Positions 26,795-35,393 of a DNA stretch of 64,000 nucleotides are shown here, piece after piece. The stretch comes from Haloechinothrix aidingensis (GTDB taxonomy: Bacteria; Actinomycetota; Actinomycetes; Mycobacteriales; Pseudonocardiaceae), in the NCBI RefSeq assembly GCF_013450155.1, contig NZ_JACCKD010000005.1, positions 307,019-371,018 of the forward strand, in the 5' to 3' direction. The position numbers and the translations under genes are program-made. A model generated the notes under the pieces. It searched no databases, was not told the origin of the DNA, and saw only the letters and a program-made list of their open reading frames with translations. How positions within the stretch are numbered: the first letter of the stretch is position 1; every line of letters begins with the position of its first letter.

Positions 26795-27967
26795 CTACCC
26801 GTAGTCGCCGAGCACCAGCCCGCTCGTCGGTACGCCGGTGCCCGCGGTGACCAGCACGTTGCGCGCGCCGGGGACCTGGTTGGCCGCGCTACCCCGGACC
26901 TGGCGGACACCTTCGGCGATGCCGTTCATCCCGTGCAGGTAAGCCTCCCCGAGCTGGCCCCCGTGCGGGTTGAGGGGGAGCTTGCCGTGCAGCTCGAGGG
27001 TGTCACCGGCGATGAAGTCCTTCGCCTCACCCCTGCCGCAGAAGCCCAGCTCCTCCAGCTGCAGCAGCACGTACGGGGTGAAGTGGTCGTAGAGCACCGC
27101 GACGTCCACATCGGAGTGGCTGAGACCGGACTGTTCCCACAGCTGCCTGCCGACCACGCTCATCTCCGGCAGTGCCGCCAGCTCGTCGCGATAGTAGCTG
27201 GTCATCACGTACTGGCCGGTGCCGCTGCCCTGCGCGGCCGCCGCGACTTGCACGGGCGTGTGCGGCAGGTCCTTCGCCCGCTCCGCGCTGGTGATCACCA
27301 AGGCGATCCCGCCGTCGGTCTCCTGGCAGCAGTCCAGCAGCCGGAGCGGCTCCGCGATCCAGCGGGAGGCCTGGTGATCATCCAGGCTGATGGGCTTGCC
27401 GTGGAACCAGGCGTTCGGGTTGGTGGCCGCGTGCTTGCGGTCGACCACCGCGACCCTGCCGAAGTCCTCGGTGGTCGCGCCGTACTCGTACAGGTACCGC
27501 TGCGCGGCCATCGCCACGGTCGCCGCCGGGGTGGCGATACCTGCCGGGTAGTGGAAGCTGTTGTCCACACCGGAGGAATTGACCTGCTGGGCTGCCGCGC
27601 TGGACACCTGGCCGAACCGTTGCCCGGAGCGTTCGTTGAACGCCCGGTAGGCCACCACCACGTCGGCCGCGCCCGTGGCCACAGCCATCGCGGCCTGCTG
27701 CACCGTCGCCGCCGCCGCGCCTCCCCCGTAGTGCACCCGGCTGAAGAAGCTCAGCTCTCCGACGCCGAGCTCGCGTGCCACCGCGATCTCGGCGTTGGCA
27801 TCCATCGTGAATGTCACCATGCCATCCACATCGGATGGTGCCAGTCCAGCGTCGTCGAGCGCCCCGCGCACGGCCTCGCAGGCCAGCCGAAGCTCGCTAC
27901 GCCCGGAGTCCTTGGAGAACTCCGTCGCCCCGATCCCGGCGATCGCCGCCTTACCCGCCAGCGTCAC
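26795..27967 (-). CDS. ltp2: Thiolase-fold aldolase Ltp2 of steroid side-chain degradation
   Basis: A 390-residue thiolase-superfamily (lipid-transfer-protein type) enzyme. In cholesterol catabolism Ltp2 cleaves the 17-hydroxy-propionyl-CoA side chain by retro-aldol reaction to androstene-dione and propionyl-CoA, acting with the DUF35 domain of ChsH2. It starts IAGIGATEFSKDSGRS and has a conserved NPHGGQLGEAYLHGMNG near the C-terminus. GTG start overlaps the chsH1 stop (GTGA). It is the last gene of the chsE1-chsE2-chsH2-chsH1-ltp2 series, the same order as the M. tuberculosis igr operon. Confidence 0.93.
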   Translation of the reverse strand: MTLAGKAAIAGIGATEFSKDSGRSELRLACEAVRGALDDAGLAPSDVDGMVTFTMDANAEIAVARELGVGELSFFSRVHYGGGAAAATVQQAAMAVATGAADVVVAYRAFNERSGQRFGQVSSAAAQQVNSSGVDNSFHYPAGIATPAATVAMAAQRYLYEYGATTEDFGRVAVVDRKHAATNPNAWFHGKPISLDDHQASRWIAEPLRLLDCCQETDGGIALVITSAERAKDLPHTPVQVAAAAQGSGTGQYVMTSYYRDELAALPEMSVVGRQLWEQSGLSHSDVDVAVLYDHFTPYVLLQLEELGFCGRGEAKDFIAGDTLELHGKLPLNPHGGQLGEAYLHGMNGIAEGVRQVRGSAANQVPGARNVLVTAGTGVPTSGLVLGDYG

Positions 27968-28401
27968 GTTGTCACCTCCGGTAGCGCGATCTGTACCGTG
28001 CCGGCGACGTGCTCGCCGAGGCTGGACTGCCCGCTGACCTCGATCACGAACCGCTGCTCGCCGTCCACCTCGACCCGCTCGGCGACCCGGCCGGAGAACG
28101 TCAGCGTGTCGTGTGCGTAGCAGGGCACCCCGAGCCTGATGTTCACCGACCGCACCAGCGCCTCCGGCCCGGCCCAGTCCGTGACGAACCGCTGCACGAG
28201 GCCGGTGTCGGTGAGGATGTTCAGGAAGATGTCCTTCGAGCCGCGCTGCTGCGCGAGATCGCGGTCGTGGTGCACGTCCTGGAAGTCGCGTGTGGCCAGC
28301 GCGGTGCTGATCACGAACGTCGGGGTCACCTCGATGCGCAGCTGCGGCAGTTCGGTACCGATGGACACCTGCGAAGCGGAAACCGTACTCGTCCCCGTCA
28401 T
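27964..28401 (-). CDS. chsH1: MaoC-like hydratase subunit ChsH1
   Basis: A 145-residue single-hotdog MaoC-like protein. It pairs with the N-terminal domain of ChsH2 to hydrate the 3-oxo-4,17-pregnadiene-20-carboxyl-CoA double bond. The hotdog active-site segment DFQDVHHDRDLAQQRGSKDI carries the Asp-x4-His-like catalytic pair. ATG at 28401 overlaps the chsH2 stop (ATGA), and its stop overlaps ltp2, giving tight coupling of the three proteins that form one complex in mycobacteria. Confidence 0.92.
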   Translation of the reverse strand: MTGTSTVSASQVSIGTELPQLRIEVTPTFVISTALATRDFQDVHHDRDLAQQRGSKDIFLNILTDTGLVQRFVTDWAGPEALVRSVNIRLGVPCYAHDTLTFSGRVAERVEVDGEQRFVIEVSGQSSLGEHVAGTVQIALPEVTT

Positions 28402-29405
28402 CGGGCCACCTCCCACGCGGGCAGGGTCAGTTCCTCGTCCACACGCAGGAACACGGCACGGACCGGCATACCGATCGACACCTCTCCCGGATCGGCGTCG
28501 ATCAGCTCGCCGAGCACCCGGACCCCTTCGTCGAGCTCGACGAGCGCGACGACGAACGGCAGTTGCTTACCGGGCACCGGCGGGTTGTGGTGCACGACGT
28601 AGCTGTACACGGTGCCGTGCCCGGCCGCGACGACGTAGTCGGGCGTGGCCTCCATCGATCCTCCGGGATCCACCGGCCCGGGCGGGTGCCGGAGGGTGTC
28701 ACCCCATCGCTGGATGCGCAGCTCACCGACCCGCGTGCCTGCCCAGAAGAACTCCGTGTCGGCCGAGATCACCGGGCGCAGCACGCCCGCCGCGCGTTCC
28801 GAGGCGTCGACCACGCGCCCGGAGGGGCCTTGCCACGGTGCCGCACCGGCATCGCCTGCGGTCCCGTCGTCACTGCCCGCCGGCCGGAACTTCAGCACCT
28901 TGAACGTCATCTCCGCCACGACCTCGTCGCCGACGAGCCAGCTGGTGCGCGTGGTGACGAAGAAACCCTCGCCGAGCGCGGTCCGCTTCGGACCGACCAC
29001 GCCGTCCAGCTCGGTACTCGCCGAGACGTGCTCGCCGGGGCTGAGGTAACGGTGGTAGGTCTGCTCGGAGTTGGTGGCCACCACAGAGGTGAACCCCGCC
29101 TCGTCCAGCGCGGCCATCATCGCGCCGAGCGGGTCGTCCTCGGCTCGCTGGCCGTGCAGGCCGTTCATCGTCCACACCTGCGCCATGGCAGGCGGGGCGA
29201 CCAGGCCGCCGTGCACCGAGCTCGCCGCGAACTCCGGGTCGGTGTAGACGGGATTGTCGTCACCCATCGCCTCGACCCAATTGTTGATCATCGCCGTGTT
29301 GACGGGGTCCCTGGCCGGCCGGGGCTTCGACCCGCCTCCGGCCGCGATCCGCTCGGCTTTCTCGTGGACGGTCGCCGCGATGTCGCTGTCCATGGTTCCC
29401 GTCAT
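28398..29405 (-). CDS. chsH2: ChsH2: MaoC-like hydratase domain fused to DUF35 domain
   Basis: A 335-residue two-domain protein. Residues about 30-175 are MaoC-like (VEAMGDDNPVYTDPEFAASS, GGLVAPPAMAQVW), lacking the full catalytic pair as expected for the non-catalytic half; residues about 215-335 are a DUF35 OB-fold (EFFWAGTRVGELRIQRW, PFVVALVELDEGVRVLGELI) that binds Ltp2 and supports aldol cleavage. The zinc-ribbon cysteines often found in DUF35 proteins are absent. Overlaps both neighbours by ATGA. Confidence 0.92.
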   Translation of the reverse strand: MTGTMDSDIAATVHEKAERIAAGGGSKPRPARDPVNTAMINNWVEAMGDDNPVYTDPEFAASSVHGGLVAPPAMAQVWTMNGLHGQRAEDDPLGAMMAALDEAGFTSVVATNSEQTYHRYLSPGEHVSASTELDGVVGPKRTALGEGFFVTTRTSWLVGDEVVAEMTFKVLKFRPAGSDDGTAGDAGAAPWQGPSGRVVDASERAAGVLRPVISADTEFFWAGTRVGELRIQRWGDTLRHPPGPVDPGGSMEATPDYVVAAGHGTVYSYVVHHNPPVPGKQLPFVVALVELDEGVRVLGELIDADPGEVSIGMPVRAVFLRVDEELTLPAWEVAR

Positions 29406-30595
29406 CGCGGCACCCTCGGCAGGCCGAGTCCGGTCATCGCGATCAGCTCCCGCTGGATCTCGTTCACGCCACCTCCGAACGTCAGCACCAGGTTCCGTTT
29501 GGCCTGCACATCGAGCCAGGTCGCCAGCTCGGCCGTCTCCGGGTCGGACGGGTCACCGTGCCGCGCGACGACTTCCTCGAGAAGGCCGCCCAGCCGCTGG
29601 ATGCGGTCGGAGCCGAAGACCTTCGTCGCCGAGGCGTCGGCGACATCGACAGGCTTGTCGGCTGTGCCGGCTCCGGCCGAGGCGACCTGCCAGTTCAGCA
29701 GCTCGTTGATGCGCAGCGCGGCACGCGTCTCGGCGAGCGCGTCGGCGACGTCGGAGCACTCCAGCAGCGGTGTCCCCATCGGGGTGGAACGCTGGGCCGC
29801 CCAGGCGTGCACCCGGTCGTACAGCGCGGCGAGCCGCCCGGCCGGGCCGAGCATGACCCGCTCGTGGTTGAGCTGGGTCGTGATCAGTTGCCAGCCCCGG
29901 TTCTCCTCGCCGACGCGCATGCTCGCCGGAACCCGCACATCCGAGAAGTAGGTCGCGTTGACGTGATGCGCCCCGTCGCAGGTGATGATCGGCGTCCAGC
30001 TGTAGCCGGGGTCGCGGGTGTCGACGATGAGGATCGAGATGCCCTTGTGCTTGGGTGCCTGCGGGTCGGTACGCACCGCGAGCCAGATGTAGTCGGCGTC
30101 GTGCGCCCCGGTCGTGAAGATCTTCTGCCCGTTGACGATGTAGTCGGCATCGTCGGAGTCGCCGTCGCGTACCGCGGTGGTGCGCAACGCGGCGAGGTCG
30201 GTGCCCGCCTCCGGCTCGGAGTAGCCGATCGCGAAGTGCACCTCGCCCGCGAGGATGGCGGGCAGGAAACGCTCCTTCTGCTCGGGCGTGCCGTAGGTCT
30301 GCAGGGTCGGGCCGACGGTCTGCAGGGTCACCGAAGGCAGCTGCACGTCGGCCCGTGCCGCCTCGTTGACGAAGATCTGCTGCTCCACCGGGCCGAAACC
30401 GTGCCCGCCGTACTCCTTCGGCCACCCGACACCGAGCCAGCCGTCGCGTCCCATCCTGCGCACCAGCTCACGGAACACCGGCCCGTGCCGCTCGGTGAGC
30501 ATCGCGGCGCGCTCCTCATCGGTCATCAGCCCGTTGAAGTACTCGCGCAGCCGTTGTTGCAGCTTGCGCTGCTCGTCGGTCAGTTCGATCCGCAT
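29402..30595 (-). CDS. chsE2: Acyl-CoA dehydrogenase ChsE2 (FadE29-like)
   Basis: A 397-residue acyl-CoA dehydrogenase, full length with FAD loop GYSEPEAGTDLAALRTTA and INGQKIF-type VNGQKIFTTGAHDADYIW, and the C-terminal LTFGGGVNEIQRELIAMTGLGLPR. With ChsE1 it forms the alpha2beta2 dehydrogenase of the 3-carbon cholesterol side chain (3-OPC-CoA). Starts 5 nt after the chsE1 stop; overlaps chsH2 by ATGA. Operon order identical to fadE28-fadE29 of mycobacteria. Confidence 0.92.
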   Translation of the reverse strand: MRIELTDEQRKLQQRLREYFNGLMTDEERAAMLTERHGPVFRELVRRMGRDGWLGVGWPKEYGGHGFGPVEQQIFVNEAARADVQLPSVTLQTVGPTLQTYGTPEQKERFLPAILAGEVHFAIGYSEPEAGTDLAALRTTAVRDGDSDDADYIVNGQKIFTTGAHDADYIWLAVRTDPQAPKHKGISILIVDTRDPGYSWTPIITCDGAHHVNATYFSDVRVPASMRVGEENRGWQLITTQLNHERVMLGPAGRLAALYDRVHAWAAQRSTPMGTPLLECSDVADALAETRAALRINELLNWQVASAGAGTADKPVDVADASATKVFGSDRIQRLGGLLEEVVARHGDPSDPETAELATWLDVQAKRNLVLTFGGGVNEIQRELIAMTGLGLPRVPR

Positions 30596-30600
30596 TCGCG

Positions 30601-31716
30601 TCAGCTCCCCGCGCCCGCGCCGAACGCGTGCAGTTGGTTGCGGTGCCCGCCGAGCAGGCGGGTGAGGTCCTTGAGCTCGGAGTAGTGCCGGTGCAGCGGG
30701 TAGGTGACGTCCACCCCGACGCCGCCGTGCAGGTGATGGCAGGTACGTACAGCGGGCAGCGCCTCCGCGGTGAGCCAGTACGCCGCGAGGTCGAGATCGG
30801 CCTCGGCGTTCCGCCCCGCACCGAGCCGCCACGCTGCCGAGACCGCCGCGAGGTGCACCGTGCGCACGGCGATGTAGACGTCGGCCATCTGCTGCGCGAC
30901 GGCCTGGAACGTGGCGAGCGGCTTGCCGAACTGGTGGCGGGTACGTACGTGCTCGGTGGTCAGATCCAGCACCCCTGCCAGCGCACCGTCCCCGGCGGAC
31001 ACCGCACCGACGACGGCGAACTCCCGCAGCGCGCGGGCCGCCGCTCCGGACGTGTCCCCGCCGAGCAGATCCGCGGCGGATACTTCCACGTCGTCGAGAT
31101 CGACGGTGCACTCCGGCGCTCCCGACGCGGTGGGGGTCGGTGTCACGGTCACGCCACCGGCGTGCGGGTCCACGAGGAACACACCGGTGCCGTCCGCGAG
31201 GCTGGCCGGTACCAGGATCCGGCTCGCGTGCCCGGCGTACGGTACGGCGACCTTGCGCCCGCTCAGCCGCCACCCGGAACCGCCGGGGCGGGCCACCGTG
31301 CCCGGCAATGTGGCAAGCGGTGTGCCGACCTCGGACACCGCAGCGGTCAGCAGGGCGTTCCCGGCTGCGACGTCCGGAAGCAGCGCCCCGCGCTGCTCCG
31401 CGGTGCCGTGCGAGGCGACCGGCAGCACTCCGAGCGCCAGGGTCGCGAGCGCGGGCACCCGCGCGCCTGCCTTGCCCACCTCGGCGAGCACCACCGCGAT
31501 CTCGGCGACACCGAGACCGTCCCCGTCCAGCTCGGTGGGCAGCGCCAGGCCGAGCAGGCCGACCTTGGCCATCGCCGCCCACACGTGCTCCTGGTACCGC
31601 GTCCCGGAGTCCTGCCGGGCATCGTGCGCGAGCGGCTCGCCCGCGCCCTCCTTGGCCAGCACGTCGGCCGCGAGGTCGGCGATGGCTCGCTGGTTCTCGT
31701 CGAGGCTGAAGTCCAT
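30601..31716 (-). CDS. chsE1: Acyl-CoA dehydrogenase ChsE1 (FadE28-like)
   Basis: A 371-residue acyl-CoA-dehydrogenase-like subunit with reduced FAD-binding features, the expected partner of ChsE2. Segments include MDFSLDENQRAIADLAADVL at the start, TRHQFGKPLATFQAVAQQMA and CHHLHGGVGVDVTYPLHRHY at the end. ATG at 31716 has GAGGAG immediately upstream. First gene of the side-chain operon; a perfect KstR box lies 61 bp upstream. Unlike the mycobacterial igr operon, no cyp125 precedes it here. Confidence 0.9.
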   Translation of the reverse strand: MDFSLDENQRAIADLAADVLAKEGAGEPLAHDARQDSGTRYQEHVWAAMAKVGLLGLALPTELDGDGLGVAEIAVVLAEVGKAGARVPALATLALGVLPVASHGTAEQRGALLPDVAAGNALLTAAVSEVGTPLATLPGTVARPGGSGWRLSGRKVAVPYAGHASRILVPASLADGTGVFLVDPHAGGVTVTPTPTASGAPECTVDLDDVEVSAADLLGGDTSGAAARALREFAVVGAVSAGDGALAGVLDLTTEHVRTRHQFGKPLATFQAVAQQMADVYIAVRTVHLAAVSAAWRLGAGRNAEADLDLAAYWLTAEALPAVRTCHHLHGGVGVDVTYPLHRHYSELKDLTRLLGGHRNQLHAFGAGAGS

Positions 31717-31776
31717 GACTCCTCGCGCGTAGTCGTGGGGCGAATGCCGCCTGCTCGCATCCGGATCGGCAATAAC

Positions 31777-31790
31777 TATAACTTGTTCTA
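31777..31790. promoter_or_regulatory. KstR operator of the chsE1-ltp2 operon
   Basis: TATAACTTGTTCTA fits TnnAACnnGTTnnA at all fixed positions, 61 bp upstream of the chsE1 ATG, placing the whole side-chain operon under KstR. The next gene on the other side is a truncated anti-sigma fragment, so a divergent target is unlikely. Confidence 0.85.
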
Positions 31791-31952
31791 GTTTTATCCC
31801 CAAGGCCGGATGTTCGCAACCACGGTGCGCTCGGTCACACCTCGGAGCCGGACGGCGGCTCGTCACCGGGCGGCCCCTCGCCGACCGGGTGCGTGTGCGG
31901 GCGTGCACGGGCACGCACACGTGCGCTTCGATGCCTGCCGATCAGGGGCGAC

Positions 31953-32219
31953 ATGTCCGCGACGGTCATGATGTCCGACGACAAGGGCAAGCTGGCATTC
32001 GTGTCGCATCGTATGCTTGTGCCCGCGTCGGAGCACGCCTATCAGCTGTGGCTGATCACCCCGCACGGTAGGCACTCGGCGGGAATGTCGCTGCGGCCTA
32101 CGTCATCGGTCGTGGCCGACTCCGTAGCGGGCGTGCGGCATGTCGGGCTGACCGCCGAGCCGGAAGGCGGCTCGCAGCAGCCGACCACCGGTCCGATCGA
32201 GTTGCTCGCGCTAACCTGA
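31953..32219 (+). pseudogene. Truncated anti-sigma factor (RskA-type C-terminal domain only)
   Basis: An 88-residue reading frame that matches only the extracytoplasmic C-terminal domain of RskA-like anti-sigma-K factors: GKLAFVSHRMLVPASEHAYQ, LWLITPHGRHSAGMSL and the terminal LTAEPEGGSQQPTTGPIELL are hallmark strings. The N-terminal zinc-binding anti-sigma domain and the transmembrane helix are absent and are not found in the upstream 230 bp. Without a signal peptide it would remain in the cytosol. Most likely a decayed gene; an ECF sigma gene at 36181-36798 may be a former relative. A short functional protein cannot be excluded. Confidence 0.7.
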
Positions 32220-32293
32220 GCCGGGAAAGTTGCCAGGAGGTAGCGGCCGCGTATCGCGCCAGGCCACGCAAGTGCGGTGGCAGGGGTGCCGCG

Positions 32294-32725
32294 TCAGGCG
32301 CGACGGGCTGCCGGTATCTGTCCGCGCAATGCCACGCCTGCGCCAATCATGCCGACACCGAGGACGAGGTGCAGCCAGTTGTCCGCGGTGTTCAGCGGTA
32401 CGAAGTTGGCCGTGCTGTCCAGGTCGATGATCAGGCCATAGATCCACAGCACCAGGTAGATCGCCCCGCCGGCGATGAGAAACATCCCGGAGCTGCGCAC
32501 GGTGCGCGCTAGAGCCACCCCGGCCACGCCGAAAGCCAGATGCACCAGGTTGTGCAGGATCGAAACCTGGAACAGTCCCAGCAACATGGCCTCGGAATCG
32601 TGCCCGGCGAATGAGAGCTCGTCATAGCCGGTCGTGATTCCCGGTACGAACCCCAGGATACCGACGAGCAGAAATACCACGCCGACGGCGAGCGCGACCA
32701 GCTGTATCGAACTACGCTGCGCCAT
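32294..32725 (-). CDS. DUF4383-type membrane protein
   Basis: A 143-residue protein with four hydrophobic helices: VALAVGVVFLLVGILGFVPG, LVHLAFGVAGVALAR, MFLIAGGAIYLVLWIYGLI and WLHLVLGVGMIGAGVAL. The conserved HNLVHLAFG and NTADNWLHLVLG strings are characteristic of DUF4383 proteins, a common actinobacterial family of unknown function. ATG at 32725. Same strand as the membrane gene upstream; a shared transcript is possible across the 146-nt gap. Confidence 0.8.
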   Translation of the reverse strand: MAQRSSIQLVALAVGVVFLLVGILGFVPGITTGYDELSFAGHDSEAMLLGLFQVSILHNLVHLAFGVAGVALARTVRSSGMFLIAGGAIYLVLWIYGLIIDLDSTANFVPLNTADNWLHLVLGVGMIGAGVALRGQIPAARRA

Positions 32726-32871
32726 GTCAATCACCTCATGAGTCAATCACGCGAAGAGTTGTCCAGCGGAGACTGCTCCGGTTCATATACAGATTCTGTG
32801 GCAGGAATGTAGCGCCAACAAGTTGGCGCGCTCGAGTCGCACCCCATAGTGTCGATGCAGGTTGACGCGAG

Positions 32872-33312
32872 TCAGCGTCGTCCGGACACGCGATGCGCGG
32901 CGGACCGGGTGCCCACGGCCACACCGATCGCGGCGGTCAGCGCGGCGATGCCTTCCGCGACAGCGCTCAGGCTCTTCTCGAAGAACCAGATCGGTTCGTA
33001 CATCGCGGGGATCGGACCCAGCTGTGGCACGTCGACGTAGCGATAGAGCAGCACCGCGCCGAACGCGCTGACCGCGACCAGGAAAGCGACCGCGAACGAT
33101 GGCCGGCTTCTGCGGACGAGCACGTAAAGCGCGGCGAGTAAGGCGACGGCGGCTTGGATTCGGAAGATCGTGCCGCCACCGATGCCGTCCGGCCACGCCG
33201 CCTGGTAGTCCGACGCGAGCCGGAAGTGGATCACGGCATCGATCACAAGTCCGGCGGCCGTAATCCCCGCCAATCCCCACAACGCGATGTTCTGCCGGCC
33301 ACTGGTAGTCAT
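32872..33312 (-). CDS. Small membrane protein, unknown function
   Basis: A 146-residue protein with four predicted membrane segments: IALWGLAGITAAGLVIDAVI, IFRIQAAVALLAALYVLV, FAVAFLVAVSAFGAVLLYRY and LSAVAEGIAALTAAIGVAVG. The motif VIHFRLASDYQAAWPDGIGG after the first helix is recurrent in uncharacterised actinobacterial membrane proteins. ATG at 33312 is preceded by GAGG. The longer upstream reading is low-complexity and Arg-rich and is not used. Not recognised as a named family. Confidence 0.7.
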   Translation of the reverse strand: MTTSGRQNIALWGLAGITAAGLVIDAVIHFRLASDYQAAWPDGIGGGTIFRIQAAVALLAALYVLVRRSRPSFAVAFLVAVSAFGAVLLYRYVDVPQLGPIPAMYEPIWFFEKSLSAVAEGIAALTAAIGVAVGTRSAAHRVSGRR

Positions 33313-33575
33313 GTCAGCCTCCGAGGCGTCCAGTTCGAGAAAACACGTACCATCTGTAGTTCGTCGCCGCTCGTCGGACGTTTTGGTTCGCGGGTGCTTC
33401 CCGTCATGCCCACATCCGGCTCGTCGTGGTTTCGTCGCGTCCCCGTCCGAATACGACGGCGCCGGTTCCCGGTCGAACCTGCCGCGCGACCGGCGAGAAC
33501 CGCGATCCGAAGGGTTCACGCCACCCGATTCGGCTCGTTGATTCTGTCGTCCTGACCTCCGCACCCGCGTCCGCG

Positions 33576-34283
33576 CTATTCGGTCGGGTGGCTGGATTCG
33601 AGAGTGGCGTAGGTGACGATGTTGTCTTCGTAGCTACCTTCGTCGAGGTCGAATTCGCCGCCGCAGGTGATCAGGCGCAGTCCTGCGTGGTCGATGTTGC
33701 CGTACACCTCGTGGGTGGGGAACTCGTTTTTGACGTAGCGCTCGGTGCGGTCGACCCGGAACACCGCGGTGGTGCCGTCGGCCCGGTCCACGATGACCTT
33801 GTCGCCCTCCGCCAGCTTGGTGAGTTCGAAGAACACCGCGGGCCCGTGCTCGGCTGAGTCGACATGCCCGAGCAGGATCGACGGTCCGGCTTCGCCCGGG
33901 GTCGGGGACCGGTCGAACCAGCCCGCCTTCGAGTCCGGTTCTTCCGGCGGCACCTGCAACGTCCGGTCATCGCGCAGTCCCAGGTGCAGCAACGGCGAGC
34001 GCACGTCGATGGCAGGGATGGATAGCGCCACCGGCTCCGACGGCTCCAGCACCGGCCCGTCGATGTCCGGCTCGGCCCCGCCCGTCGCGGGCGCTTCGGG
34101 CGGGGCCGAGGACCGCGACTGGCTCGCAGACCCGGCGGTGTCGCCGGGTAGCGGCGGCGGAGATTCCTGGCTCGCCACGGACACCGCGATCATGATCCCG
34201 CCGAGTACGGCCAGCACGAGTGCCACCGCCGCGGCGGTCCTGCCGCGGCGGTGGCCACCCGTGGTCGGTGTCGACTCACTCAT
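33576..34283 (-). CDS. Class F-like sortase
   Basis: A 235-residue membrane-anchored sortase-like protein. An N-terminal signal anchor (AVALVLAVLGGIMIAVSVAS, residues about 19-38) is followed by a Pro/Ser linker and a sortase beta-barrel from about residue 86. Catalytic His140 (ILLGHVDS) and Cys207 (RLITCGG) are clear. The residue expected to be the conserved Arg near the end is Glu in SYEDNIV, so the third catalytic residue is not evident. Such single sortases are often adjacent to CHRD-domain proteins in actinobacteria, as here, but the neighbour has no canonical LPxTG. ATG at 34283 chosen; GTG 34289 is in frame. Confidence 0.85.
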   Translation of the reverse strand: MSESTPTTGGHRRGRTAAAVALVLAVLGGIMIAVSVASQESPPPLPGDTAGSASQSRSSAPPEAPATGGAEPDIDGPVLEPSEPVALSIPAIDVRSPLLHLGLRDDRTLQVPPEEPDSKAGWFDRSPTPGEAGPSILLGHVDSAEHGPAVFFELTKLAEGDKVIVDRADGTTAVFRVDRTERYVKNEFPTHEVYGNIDHAGLRLITCGGEFDLDEGSYEDNIVTYATLESSHPTE

Positions 34284-34320
34284 CGGCACGACATCGATCG
34301 TTCACCGGTGATGGGCGTGC

Positions 34321-35103
34321 TCAGTTCTGCTCGCCCGATTCGCGCCGGCGCATCGCCAGCGCACCGGCACCGGCAGCGCCGACCAGGGTCAGCCCGCCCA
34401 GGCCGATCAACCACTCGTTCTCGATGCCTGCGGTGCTGCCACCGCCGGTGTCCACGCCACCTTCAGGCGTGGCCTCCATCTGCGAGGTGCTCAGGGCACC
34501 ACACAGCGCGGGAGCGGTCGCGGCCAGCGGCAACGAGTCGTCCAGCGGGCTGTCCGCCTCAGCGGCTTCATCACTCAGCGTGGACGGGTCCAGCCCGTGC
34601 ACCACGATCACACCGGTGCCATGCCGCACCGAATCGGCCGAGTCCTGGTTCAACTCGAACGTGCGCTCGTAGTCAGCGCTCGGCCCACCGGGGAAGCGCT
34701 CCACCGCCAAGGCGGAGTCGGCGCCGGTCTCGCCCTCGGTGGTCAACGCCGTGCCGACCTCACCGTAAGCGGGTTGCCCTTCAGGGGTGGACACCACACC
34801 GTCACCGTTCTCGTCGAACGAGGCATCCGGGCACTCACCCTGACCGGCGATATGGATGTGCTGGGCATGCGGGAACGGGCCGTCCTGGAACTCCTCGGCC
34901 AGACCCGAGTAGCTCACCGTCACCGTGGCCTGGTCACCGTCGAACTGCAGCGACGCCTGCCCGGAACCGCCCGAATCGTTCACCGCCTCCAGCGTCGTTT
35001 GAAACGATTCCGAATCATCCTGTGCCATCGCGGCCCCCGGGAAGAGCAGGCCGAGACTCAACGTCCCGGCGATCGCCAACGGCCGTAGAATCGGGGTTTG
35101 CAT
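34321..35103 (-). CDS. CHRD-domain secreted protein with C-terminal membrane anchor
   Basis: A 260-residue exported protein. Signal peptide at residues about 1-27 (ending AAMAQDD), then a CHRD-like domain rich in the usual features: QTTLEAVNDSGGSGQASLQF, AQHIHIAGQGECPDAS, VIVVHGLDPSTLSD and LPLAATAPALCGAL. The C-terminus has a hydrophobic helix (WLIGLGGLTLVGAAGAGALA) and a basic tail (MRRRESGEQN), the layout of a sortase substrate, but the preceding text GGGSTAGIENE has no LPxTG or LAxTG motif. It lies 37 bp upstream of the sortase gene on the same strand. Function unknown. Confidence 0.82.
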   Translation of the reverse strand: MQTPILRPLAIAGTLSLGLLFPGAAMAQDDSESFQTTLEAVNDSGGSGQASLQFDGDQATVTVSYSGLAEEFQDGPFPHAQHIHIAGQGECPDASFDENGDGVVSTPEGQPAYGEVGTALTTEGETGADSALAVERFPGGPSADYERTFELNQDSADSVRHGTGVIVVHGLDPSTLSDEAAEADSPLDDSLPLAATAPALCGALSTSQMEATPEGGVDTGGGSTAGIENEWLIGLGGLTLVGAAGAGALAMRRRESGEQN

Positions 35104-35393
35104 CGATAACTCCTCACATCGATTGCTTGAGCGAGGCACGTGCACCCCCGCTCGCGGACTCCCCACCCTCGGTGAGGTCCGTGTTCACAACACCCTCCCG
35201 TTCGTCGTTCGAGACGCTGCCGAACCCGGATTGGTGTTGTTTTGCCGGTAACTCCTTCTCTGCGTAGATCACTGAAACGCCGCTACCCGTAGGGCGGCCG
35301 AAGTCGAGATCAACTTCGGCAAGGATCGCGCGCGGCAGCGGGGAGTCATCCGGTCAAGTGGTCTCGATCCGGTGGTCAGCCCTGGGCAGGTGC

